NCBI GenBank assembly: GCA_016302655.1
Contig: JAEDNF010000112.1
Coordinates: forward strand, 1 to 5,895
DNA from: Oscillospiraceae bacterium
Lineage (GTDB): Bacteria > Bacillota > Clostridia > Oscillospirales > Ruminococcaceae
Length of the DNA: 5,895 bases
Direction: 5' to 3'
The notes under the pieces were generated by a model. It had not been told where the DNA came from. It ran no database searches and saw nothing but the letters and a program-made list of their open reading frames with translations. The translations under genes were made by a program, and so were the position numbers. How positions within the stretch are numbered: the stretch's first letter is position 1; each line of letters begins with the position of its first letter. Below are positions 1-5,895 of the stretch, piece by piece.

Positions 1-41
1 AGGACAGAGGATGTCCTGCCGGTAGTCATATCCGTAACCAT
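1..41 (-). CDS. Probable MATE-family efflux transporter, first 13 codons (3'-partial at the left edge)
   Basis: An ATG at 41-39 opens a frame running off the left edge and reading MVTDMTTGRTSSV. Clostridial MATE (multi-antimicrobial extrusion) transporters commonly begin with a short charged leader of the form M-x-x-D-(M/L)-T-x-G-x-x-x-x-(V/L) just before helix 1, which this matches. A Shine-Dalgarno-like AAGAAGTGAT precedes the ATG, with 7 nt between its last core G and the start codon. MATE proteins export cationic drugs or metabolites using Na+ or H+ gradients. The gene lies 42 nt after the ARH stop on the same strand. Only 13 residues are visible and no membrane helix is in view, so the family name is a tentative reading of the leader. 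A real gene start is more certain than the family. Confidence 0.5.
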   Translation of the reverse strand, partial: MVTDMTTGRTSSV

Positions 42-44
42 TTT

Positions 45-54
45 ATCACTTCTT
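45..54 (-). promoter_or_regulatory. Probable ribosome binding site of the MATE-like gene
   Basis: AAGAAGTGAT matches the extended anti-Shine-Dalgarno complement AGGAGGTGAT at 8 of 10 positions and ends 3 nt before the ATG at 41. It supports a real translation start in the last 41 bases of the window. Confidence 0.5.
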
Positions 55-67
55 TGGTATATATTCT

Positions 68-98
68 TCGCTTTACACCTGTTTTACCTGTAAAGCGA
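68..98 (-). repeat. Perfect 10-bp inverted repeat (hairpin) spanning the ARH stop codon
   Basis: TCGCTTTACA (98-89 on the minus strand) pairs exactly with TGTAAAGCGA (77-68), leaving an 11-nt loop. The left arm codes for the last residues of the ADP-ribosylglycohydrolase and the TAA stop lies in the loop. No T-run follows on either strand, so this is not a canonical intrinsic terminator. It could stabilise or process the mRNA 3' end, or weaken read-through into the MATE-like gene. The pairing is directly visible; the role is inferred. Confidence 0.6.
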
Positions 99-1163
99 TT
101 TCGGTGCCGCCTTAGTAAGACGGGCGGCGTAATCTTTAATTATATCTGCAAACTGCAGTTTTTGAACAAATGACGAGGGTATTTCGGAATAGCCGTGTAA
201 TGCGCCTTTGAGCGCACCTGCTATAAATGCGCAGATATCGCTAATTCCGTCCTGATTTGCGGCAAGCTGTACGGAGCTGAGATAATCGTAATGAATGCAG
301 GCGCAATATACGCCTATAGCAAGCGCCGAATCGGCGGTGCTTCCGTTGCCGAGCTCAGCAACATCTGTCAAAGGAGAAGTCTCGCTGTCAAGCAAAGATA
401 ATGCCTTGTCTAAAGCGGCAAAGCAATCTTCAAAGCCGTCATGGTCCTTTAACATCTTCATTGTATCAAGTACGGCACGCTCTATCGTACTGCCTTTGCA
501 GATAAACGCAATAATTGCGGCAAGAGCGCCTGAAGCAAGATAAGCCGTAGGATGAGAGTGCGTTATCGCCGCAAGCTCACAGCCCACCGAAAAAGCCGAA
601 AACGGATCGCTGTAATAATAAAGTCCGCATGGAACGGCACGGGGCAGACAGTCAAACAGCTTATTCTGATTTATCGGGCGTGATACTCTGCCGTAGCTGT
701 TCTCGCTTTTGATAGACGCAAGCGTCTGTACCAGCTGTTTTGTTGGGTTTCTCTTTTTCGCAAGCGCAGACTCCGAGAGCAAAGGGCAGGGGAAGCCTGT
801 TTCTTCATCATCGAGTATCCACTGCAAATCGACCGATGATGTTCCGCCTGTCTGGGTATAGAGCCATTGCTGTAGAGCAAGGAATACATAGTCGGCGCAG
901 TCTGCCTCTCCGGTTTTAATTCCTGCGGCGTCTCCCCAGAGTATGCCGTGAGCGGTAAAAAGCATTGTCTGCGTCTCGTCGGAAACACGGGCGGTCTTCC
1001 TGTGTTTTTCGGGGACGAGTTTAAGCGCGCCCTTTTTGCCGTAGCAGTCCTTTATCTGACTTATGGTCATGGTTTTAACCTGAGAGCCTAAGGCGTCTCC
1101 TGCCGCAGCTCCTAAAAGGCATCCTGCAAATCTCTCTTTTTTGTATAGTTTTTTAGCTGACAT
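84..1163 (-). CDS. ADP-ribosylglycohydrolase family protein (DraG/ARH-like), degenerate active site
   Basis: 359 residues with the all-helical DraG/ARH fold, whose members remove ADP-ribose from proteins or small molecules using two Mg ions. Recognisable blocks in order: RFAGCLLGAAAGDALG (11-26), SDETQTMLFTA (61-71), RPINQ (162-166), LPRAVPCGLYY (173-183), THSHPTAYLASGALAAII (201-218), LGNGSTADSALAIGVYCA (271-288) and NQDGISDICAFIAGALKGA (303-321). Three catalytic regions depart from the family pattern. TDDT/SDDT is SDET. The glycine-rich SKGCGGVMR-type segment is NKLFDCLPR. The GDSDS/GDTDT metal motif is GISDI, losing one aspartate and the hydroxyl residue. The frame is intact with no stops, so this is a maintained protein that may bind rather than cleave ADP-ribose. 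The start at 1163 has AAGGAG 5 nt upstream, sharing bases with the DUF3810 stop. It is probably the last gene of the tight cluster, 42 nt before the MATE-like start. The fold is secure; enzymatic activity is doubtful. Confidence 0.92.
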   Translation of the reverse strand: MSAKKLYKKERFAGCLLGAAAGDALGSQVKTMTISQIKDCYGKKGALKLVPEKHRKTARVSDETQTMLFTAHGILWGDAAGIKTGEADCADYVFLALQQWLYTQTGGTSSVDLQWILDDEETGFPCPLLSESALAKKRNPTKQLVQTLASIKSENSYGRVSRPINQNKLFDCLPRAVPCGLYYYSDPFSAFSVGCELAAITHSHPTAYLASGALAAIIAFICKGSTIERAVLDTMKMLKDHDGFEDCFAALDKALSLLDSETSPLTDVAELGNGSTADSALAIGVYCACIHYDYLSSVQLAANQDGISDICAFIAGALKGALHGYSEIPSSFVQKLQFADIIKDYAARLTKAAPKSLYR

Positions 1164-1168
1164 ATTTT

Positions 1169-1174
1169 CTCCTT
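1169..1174 (-). promoter_or_regulatory. Ribosome binding site of the ARH gene
   Basis: AAGGAG lies 5 nt upstream of the ATG at 1163, and its two leading A bases are also the last two bases of the DUF3810 TAA stop. This fixes the ARH start and suggests that terminating ribosomes can re-initiate there. Confidence 0.85.
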
Positions 1175-2294
1175 ACGGGTCTTGCGTTACGCTTTTCAAG
1201 CGGTATATCATAAGATCCACAAACCTGCCGTATGAACGGCGGCCGTCGGTCTGTCCCTGCGTTTTCAGATAAGTGTCGTTTACTGCCGCCGCCACTTCGG
1301 CAACGGGAGTTTCGTACTTCTTCCAATAAACGCTGTTTGCATTAAGCTCGGCTATAACTTTTTCGTCTGCATAGCTCATAAGCTGTAAGTACGCCTCTTC
1401 GCCCGCCGCCGAATAAAATGCGTTTGCCGCATACAAAAGCGCATATATCCATCCTGCGTAATTAAGATACTCGTTATCGGAGCCTATGCAGGCAAGGAAA
1501 GCTATATAATTTGCCTCGTCCTCACGCATAAAGCCCTTGAGATGCGAAAGCTCATGGCACACGGTAAACGGCTTTGCAAAGTCGGGGGCGTTCACATTAT
1601 AATTTGCCTCAACGGTAAAGGGCGCATACATTCCGAGAATGCGTATGCACGACATACCTTCAGACGCAAGCACGGGCTTTGCATTAGGATAAAAGCCGGC
1701 AAGGCTGTTATACTCCTCTCCGAGCTTCTCCATTGCCTTAACACATTCCGACTGAAGATCAAGCTTGCCGCCAAGTCTTACGGTAAGCGTTTCATCGGTC
1801 TCTATATTTTTTGCCGCCTCGTTTGTGTTTACCATAAGATAAACGCACAGGTCGGCAAGATCCTGCACGGTATAAGTATCCGCATCAAGTCCGCTGACAA
1901 CCGAAAACGGCGTTCTGTAATAGTTTATTCCGCACAGAAGGGTAAATGCAAGATAAACGCTGACCGCAAAGCACAGTATGACAGACAGTATGCGCATCAG
2001 CAGTTTTTTGCGCCGTCCTTTTCCTCTGACAAGAAAAATAACCGACAGCACAGCTCCTACTGCCGCCGCAATTATCACAAGATACAGCAGTATCTCGCAT
2101 ACCGAAAAAGGAACTACCGAAGAAAGTCTGCCAACGGTGTTTACAAAAACGGGGTAAACATTGCACGAGTACCACTCGGCAAAGCCATTTGCGTTACTTG
2201 CCGCAAGCGACAGCACAAGCGCAAGTATAAACGCCGGTATGACATAATAGAGCCATTTCGGAACTTTTAAGAAAAAATTTTTAATCTTTATCAT
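1173..2294 (-). CDS. DUF3810 family membrane protein with HExxH zinc-protease motif
   Basis: 373 residues. Three hydrophobic helices lie at about 13-33, 65-90 and 100-121, followed by a soluble domain of about 250 residues. Family hallmarks visible are GINYYRTPF (122-130), an APFTVEANYN segment (224-233), PFTVCHELSHLKGF (242-255) and EDEANYIAFLAC (258-269). HELSH (247-251) is a classic zinc-binding HExxH, and E258 or E260 with N262 could supply the third ligand, as in gluzincins. Basic residues at the N-terminus and in RGKGRRKK (90-97) place those parts in the cytoplasm, so after three crossings the catalytic domain should face outside. The likely role is a membrane-anchored metallopeptidase; no substrate is known for the family as far as I recall. 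The start ATG at 2294 lies inside the end of the WYL gene with only a weak upstream GGAAAG, consistent with coupled translation. The stop is 9 nt before the ARH gene. Family call is strong; peptidase activity is inferred from the motif. Confidence 0.9.
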   Translation of the reverse strand: MIKIKNFFLKVPKWLYYVIPAFILALVLSLAASNANGFAEWYSCNVYPVFVNTVGRLSSVVPFSVCEILLYLVIIAAAVGAVLSVIFLVRGKGRRKKLLMRILSVILCFAVSVYLAFTLLCGINYYRTPFSVVSGLDADTYTVQDLADLCVYLMVNTNEAAKNIETDETLTVRLGGKLDLQSECVKAMEKLGEEYNSLAGFYPNAKPVLASEGMSCIRILGMYAPFTVEANYNVNAPDFAKPFTVCHELSHLKGFMREDEANYIAFLACIGSDNEYLNYAGWIYALLYAANAFYSAAGEEAYLQLMSYADEKVIAELNANSVYWKKYETPVAEVAAAVNDTYLKTQGQTDGRRSYGRFVDLMIYRLKSVTQDP

Positions 2295-3276
2295 CGCCGT
2301 ACTGCTTTCCGATATTCTCTATATACTCACGGCACTCGCTCCGCAGTGACTCGGGAGACACTATGCTGACCTTGTCTCCCAGCTGGAAAAGCCAGCCGAA
2401 AAAGGTCGGGCTCACATTTATTTCTTTTGATATGAAGAAGTGACTGTCGTCCGCCTTGTGCATAACTATATCCGAGCCGAACTTGTCCATAATTACGCTT
2501 GTGAGCGAATTGTCACAGCACAGCTTCACCATCTCGGTTTTGCCGCTTGCGAACATACCGAACACCCTGCGGCTGTACTCTCCGATGTTGAATTCTTTTT
2601 TCTTGTCCACCGCCTCATCGGATACCTCTACATCTTCCATACGGTCTACCCTGAAATTAGAGATAGAATCGTATTTTTTGTAATATCCGATGCAGTAGTA
2701 GTTCTCGTCCTCCCACGCAAGAGAGTAAGGAGATAATGTATAGCGGCCGTCGCTTTTATATACCTTGTTCTTCTTTATATCATATCTGAAATAACGGAAG
2801 GTTATCTTTTTGCCGCTGTCTATAGCGTTATGTATAGCCTGTACATTGTAAAATATGCGCTCGTTTACCGTTTTTACACGGTTTGCAACGATAATATTTC
2901 TCTGAAGCTCACGGGCTCTGAAATTGCTGGTGAGATGGGATATTTTATTTATCAGCTCACGGGATTTCTTCTCGGTTATGAATTTTGAGCAGGCTACCGC
3001 ATCGCACAGCAGCTGCAGCTCTTCAAACTGGAATGTGTCCGAAGCAAGATAATAGGCAGTCTGCGAGCCGTTTCTGACGGTACAGATGTCCATATCCATA
3101 ATATCTCTCAGCACCTCGATATCGGCATATATCGCCTTTCTCTCTGCGCTGATATCGTTTTTTGCGAGCTTAGCGATAATATCGTTTACCGTCAGGGTAT
3201 GCTCTTCGTCCGACTCCTCACGGAAGATTTTTTCAAGATAAAGAAGCTTTACTTTCTGACCTGCTGAACGTGGCAT
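2281..3276 (-). CDS. WYL-domain transcriptional regulator (DeoR-like HTH)
   Basis: 331-residue cytoplasmic DNA-binding regulator. The N-terminal winged helix (about 5-75) contains the usual pattern for this family: TVNDIIAKL, then ERKAIYADIEVLR (45-57) as the recognition region. The WYL domain (about 140-215) carries RYTLSPYSLAWEDENYYCIGY (178-198), in which the name-giving W-Y-L triplet is Y-Y-C (193-195), followed by the conserved FRVDRM (208-213). A C-terminal WCX-type extension (about 247-325) includes FFGWLFQLGDKVSIVSPE. WYL domains bind nucleotides, nucleic acids or other ligands and switch the regulator; here the ligand is unknown. The start at 3276 has an AAAGGAG Shine-Dalgarno 6 nt upstream. 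Its 3' end overlaps the DUF3810 gene by 14 nt, suggesting translational coupling. As an internal operon gene it may regulate its own transcript, but no operator is visible. Regulator type is secure; target and signal are not. Confidence 0.93.
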   Translation of the reverse strand: MPRSAGQKVKLLYLEKIFREESDEEHTLTVNDIIAKLAKNDISAERKAIYADIEVLRDIMDMDICTVRNGSQTAYYLASDTFQFEELQLLCDAVACSKFITEKKSRELINKISHLTSNFRARELQRNIIVANRVKTVNERIFYNVQAIHNAIDSGKKITFRYFRYDIKKNKVYKSDGRYTLSPYSLAWEDENYYCIGYYKKYDSISNFRVDRMEDVEVSDEAVDKKKEFNIGEYSRRVFGMFASGKTEMVKLCCDNSLTSVIMDKFGSDIVMHKADDSHFFISKEINVSPTFFGWLFQLGDKVSIVSPESLRSECREYIENIGKQYGDDKD

Positions 3277-3282
3277 ATTCTA

Positions 3283-3289
3283 CTCCTTT
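3283..3289 (-). promoter_or_regulatory. Ribosome binding site of the WYL regulator gene
   Basis: AAAGGAG lies 6 nt upstream of the ATG at 3276, in the 14-nt gap after the small membrane protein gene. It is the strongest Shine-Dalgarno in the window along with that of the ARH gene, and it fixes the regulator start. Confidence 0.85.
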
Positions 3290-3290
3290 C

Positions 3291-3707
3291 TTATTCACGA
3301 AGAAAATGCATTGTAACGGACAATGCAACAACCGCCGCAAGCAGCACCGATACGATTATTGTAAAGATGTTGTATGCGCCGGATATGTACGGTATCAGCG
3401 ACATTGCAAGCGCTATACCCGACAGCACCGTAACCGGCGTCTGACGGCGGCTTCTTGTTACCGTCCGTAAAAGAGACAGCAGTGACGCTATCGCAGTAAG
3501 TACCGCACATATCATATAATTGAACATTGCATACCCGAAGGGCGTAATGTCGAAATATGAATAATCTTCAAATCTGAACGAGAGCGTTCCGTCCTGTGCC
3601 ATAATACCGAAACGAAGCACGGCTCCCAGCGGCAGTATCTGTATTACTACTGCCGCAACACAGCACACAAGACGGGCTATCCCGAGAATTTTCATCTTTT
3701 TCCCCAT
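3291..3707 (-). CDS. Small four-helix membrane protein, unknown family
   Basis: 138 residues that I cannot assign to a named family. Four hydrophobic segments are visible at about 8-32, 57-81, 92-110 and 112-134. A polar, aromatic-rich loop (about 37-56, with FRFEDYSYFD) lies between helices 1 and 2, and a basic loop RTVTRSRRQ (81-89) between helices 2 and 3. The positive-inside rule puts both termini and the basic loop in the cytoplasm and the aromatic loop outside. The start ATG at 3707 lies 9 nt after the galactosidase stop. A TAAGG Shine-Dalgarno overlaps that stop with 7 nt spacing. A second ATG four codons in (M5, preceded by GGGG) is an alternative start. It ends 14 nt before the WYL regulator, so it is cotranscribed with it. 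Coding status is supported by the tight packing, a membrane-like hydropathy pattern and the ribosome site; function is unknown. Confidence 0.8.
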   Translation of the reverse strand: MGKKMKILGIARLVCCVAAVVIQILPLGAVLRFGIMAQDGTLSFRFEDYSYFDITPFGYAMFNYMICAVLTAIASLLSLLRTVTRSRRQTPVTVLSGIALAMSLIPYISGAYNIFTIIVSVLLAAVVALSVTMHFLRE

Positions 3708-3716
3708 ATAACAGCC

Positions 3717-5895
3717 TTATTTTACCTTTATGAAATGTGCAATATAAGATCTGAAGTCGCCCCAGAGCGAAGGGATGTCAAAGCCGCTGTTCATCAGCAG
3801 TTCGGCGGAATATACCTTTCCCGTTTCTTCGTGGCGGTAATAACAGCCCTTTTCCAGTCCTTTAAGTCTTACTCTATGCAGGAATACGCTGGGCTCTTTA
3901 AGCACCTGGACATATTCAAGCAGAGTTTCGCTCTTGTCCTTTGCGACAAACTGCCATGCGTCAAAGCGGTCATTTGCAAACGGATCGCCGATACGGTAAT
4001 AGTCGCCGTTTCTGACTAAAGGATTATACTTGTTGAATTCTTCTATCTGCTGTTTTATGGCGTATTTGTCATCGTCGGATATCTTTGTAACATCAAGCTC
4101 ATAGCCGAAGGTTCCCGACATGGCAACATGACCTCTTGTTTCAAACGGAGTGATCCTGCCTACGCAATGGTTGGGGCTGTCCGATACATGAGCGCCGAAG
4201 CAGGAGCAGGGATAGCACATGGATGTGCCGTACTGTATCTTCAGCCTTTCGATAGCGTCGGTGTCGTCGCTTGTCCATATCTGCGGCGAATAGTACAGCA
4301 TACCTGCGTCAAAGCGTGAGCCGCCGCCTGCACAGTTTTCAAGCAGCAGATCGGGGAAGTCGGTCAGCAGTCTTTCCTGCATCTCGTATACGCCCAGAAC
4401 ATATCTGTGCCATATCTCACGCTGTCTTTCGGCAGGGAATACCTCGTTGCCGACCTCGCTCAGCTGACGGTTCATATCCCATTTTACATACTCGATATTT
4501 GCGCTGCTGAGAATAGCCTTTATCCTGTCATAGATATAGTCACGCACTTCTTTTCTTGAAAAGTCCAGTACCAGCTGGCTTCTTACGGTAGTGCGGTGTC
4601 TGCCGGGGATGTGTATGCACCAGTCCTGATGCTCGGCGTAAAGCTTGCTGTCGGGGCTTATCATCTCCGGCTCAAACCATATACCGAACTTAAGTCCTAT
4701 CTTGTTTACTTCATCTACAAGGTGCTTAAGTCCGCCCTTTATCTTATCCTCATTTACAAACCAATCGCCGAGAGATGATTTGTCGTCGTTTCTGTGACCG
4801 AACCAGCCGTCGTCCATAACAAGCATCTCTATACCGGCTTTTTTAGCTTCTCTTGCAATGTCAAGAAGCTTGTCGGTGTCAAAGTTAAAATATGTAGCTT
4901 CCCAGTTGTTTATAAGTATCGGGCGGCGCATATCCTTCCACTTGCCTCTTATGAGATTGTTTCTCATAACATCGTGGAAGTTTCTTGACATCTGACCGAT
5001 TCCTTCGCCGGAATAGGTCATTATAACCTCGGGCGCCTGAAAATCCTCGCCCGGCTCAAGATGCCATGAAAAATCGTAAGGGTTTATGCCGAGCAGCGCT
5101 CTTGTCTTTTCATACTGGCCGACCTCGACCATACCGAGAAAAGAGCCCGAATATACAAGAGCAAAGCCGTATGCCTCGCCGCAGTCTTCTGTTGCGGTGT
5201 GGTCGCACAGCGCAAAGAAGTTGTTGTGTGCGTGGCTTGTTGCGCCTCTGTTTGAGTCGATGGACTGCTTGCCGAAGCGGATGGGGAAACGCTGTACATG
5301 GCGCTCTCTTGCCCATGTTCCGTGCAGTGTTATCATATCATAGTCCATTCTGTCAAGGTCAAGGCTCATCGAAATAAGTCTTCTTATATCTATTGAGGAA
5401 AGTCCGTTGTTTTCAACTCTTACACTTCTTGTTATTACATCATATTTCGGGAAAACGCTGTAGCAAAGCGTTATATCAAGTCCGCTGTGGGGATCGCAGC
5501 AGAATACTTCAAGAGTCTGCGCCTCATCGTCTGCGGCATAGGTTGCAGGCAGACCTTTAAGCTTCGGCTTGCCGTCGGTTATTCTGTAATCATTATAGTA
5601 GCACTCGCAGGCGGACATACCGTTCCTGTCCATCACCTGCATGGCAGGTTCTCTGAAATCCGCAACGCCCGATGTGGGAAATTCTATCGGCGCGCAGTCA
5701 AAGCTGTGCGGACCCATAGCGTCATGCACCGCAGGTACAAAAGGCTCGTCGCCCGGTATCCTCAGCATATGAGTTATATCCGTTTCGGGAATGTATCCGC
5801 CGTAATAAAGATGGAGCAGATTTTTGCTGTTAGTGATATGAAAAGCATAGGTAGACTTCTTTGTGTCAAGCTTGAACACACGCTTGCTTTCATCA
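3717..5895 (-). CDS. Alpha-galactosidase, GH36 group I (5'-partial at the right edge)
   Basis: Hydrolyses terminal alpha-1,6-linked galactose from melibiose, raffinose-type sugars or galactomannan fragments with retention of configuration. No signal peptide is visible, so it probably acts in the cytoplasm on imported oligosaccharides. Numbering from the in-frame GTG at 5879 gives 720 residues: an N-terminal beta-sandwich (about 1-310), a TIM barrel (about 320-640) and a C-terminal beta domain. Visible motifs are MDDGWFG (355-361), WFEPEM (401-406), KWDMNR (466-471) with nucleophile D468, ENCAGGG (514-520) and SDDTD (537-541) with acid/base D538. From memory, the active-site residues of Geobacillus AgaA align with a constant offset of 10, implying about 10 missing N-terminal residues. 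The frame stays open upstream of the GTG (DESKR) to the window edge and no Shine-Dalgarno precedes the GTG, so the real start is probably just outside. It is the first visible gene of the operon, 9 nt before the small membrane protein gene. Family assignment is very secure; the exact substrate is inferred. Confidence 0.96.
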   Translation of the reverse strand, partial: DESKRVFKLDTKKSTYAFHITNSKNLLHLYYGGYIPETDITHMLRIPGDEPFVPAVHDAMGPHSFDCAPIEFPTSGVADFREPAMQVMDRNGMSACECYYNDYRITDGKPKLKGLPATYAADDEAQTLEVFCCDPHSGLDITLCYSVFPKYDVITRSVRVENNGLSSIDIRRLISMSLDLDRMDYDMITLHGTWARERHVQRFPIRFGKQSIDSNRGATSHAHNNFFALCDHTATEDCGEAYGFALVYSGSFLGMVEVGQYEKTRALLGINPYDFSWHLEPGEDFQAPEVIMTYSGEGIGQMSRNFHDVMRNNLIRGKWKDMRRPILINNWEATYFNFDTDKLLDIAREAKKAGIEMLVMDDGWFGHRNDDKSSLGDWFVNEDKIKGGLKHLVDEVNKIGLKFGIWFEPEMISPDSKLYAEHQDWCIHIPGRHRTTVRSQLVLDFSRKEVRDYIYDRIKAILSSANIEYVKWDMNRQLSEVGNEVFPAERQREIWHRYVLGVYEMQERLLTDFPDLLLENCAGGGSRFDAGMLYYSPQIWTSDDTDAIERLKIQYGTSMCYPCSCFGAHVSDSPNHCVGRITPFETRGHVAMSGTFGYELDVTKISDDDKYAIKQQIEEFNKYNPLVRNGDYYRIGDPFANDRFDAWQFVAKDKSETLLEYVQVLKEPSVFLHRVRLKGLEKGCYYRHEETGKVYSAELLMNSGFDIPSLWGDFRSYIAHFIKVK

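Noticed and set aside
1..17. Inverted repeat AGGACA / TGTCCT with 5-nt loop as a terminator
   Set aside because: The stem is only 6 bp, at the window edge, has no visible T-run and lies inside the probable MATE coding frame. It is most likely chance.
42..67. AT-rich TATATA stretch as a promoter for the MATE-like gene
   Set aside because: There is a TATATA-like sequence, but no convincing -35 box at the right distance; the region upstream is coding sequence and the hairpin.
671..988. 105-codon minus-strand frame inside the ARH gene
   Set aside because: It is out of frame with the ARH protein, rich in Arg, Ser and Gln, and has no recognisable domain. I considered it as a sign of frameshift in the ARH gene, but the ARH frame is continuous through the region.
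1542..2270. 242-codon open frame on the plus strand opposite the DUF3810 gene
   Set aside because: Its product is a low-complexity mix rich in Lys, Arg, His and Tyr with no family motif. It is fully antisense to a well-supported gene. The long opening results from few minus-strand codons that read as stops in that frame.
3735..5377. Several 60-103 codon plus- and minus-strand frames inside the galactosidase gene
   Set aside because: All lie in alternative frames of a gene with clear GH36 motifs, have odd composition and show no convincing ribosome site.

Overview
The window comes from a low-to-mid GC Firmicute, most likely a gut-type clostridium of the Ruminococcus / Eubacterium siraeum kind. 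This rests on the group I GH36 alpha-galactosidase, the Clostridia-style WYL regulator and DUF3810 protein, clear AAGGAG-type ribosome binding sites and the codon style. It is an impression from reading, not a computed placement.

Every gene I can support lies on the minus strand, so transcription runs from high to low coordinates. In that order: a GH36 alpha-galactosidase (3717-5895, its true start just beyond the right edge); a small four-helix membrane protein of unknown family (3291-3707); a WYL-domain transcriptional regulator (2281-3276); a membrane-anchored DUF3810 protein with a HELSH zinc-protease motif (1173-2294); a DraG/ARH-type ADP-ribosylglycohydrolase homologue with altered catalytic motifs (84-1163); and the first 13 codons of a probable MATE-family efflux transporter (1-41), cut by the left edge.

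The first five genes are separated by 9 nt, 14 nt, a 14-nt overlap and 9 nt. Two stop codons (of the galactosidase and the DUF3810 gene) run into the next gene's Shine-Dalgarno sequence. This looks like one polycistronic unit whose promoter lies outside the window. The gap before the MATE-like gene is 42 nt. A perfect 10-bp hairpin with no U-tract sits on the ARH stop codon there, so transcription may continue into the transporter. There is no non-coding stretch over 300 bases, no RNA gene, no mobile element and no CRISPR array.

The alpha-galactosidase looks like ordinary cytoplasmic catabolism of raffinose-type sugars or galactosides. The four genes behind it do not form a recognised sugar pathway: a ligand-sensing regulator, an apparently extracytoplasmic zinc-protease-like protein, an ADP-ribose-binding fold that may have lost catalysis, and an orphan membrane protein. 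That downstream set, above all the degenerate ADP-ribosylglycohydrolase, is the part most worth a second look.
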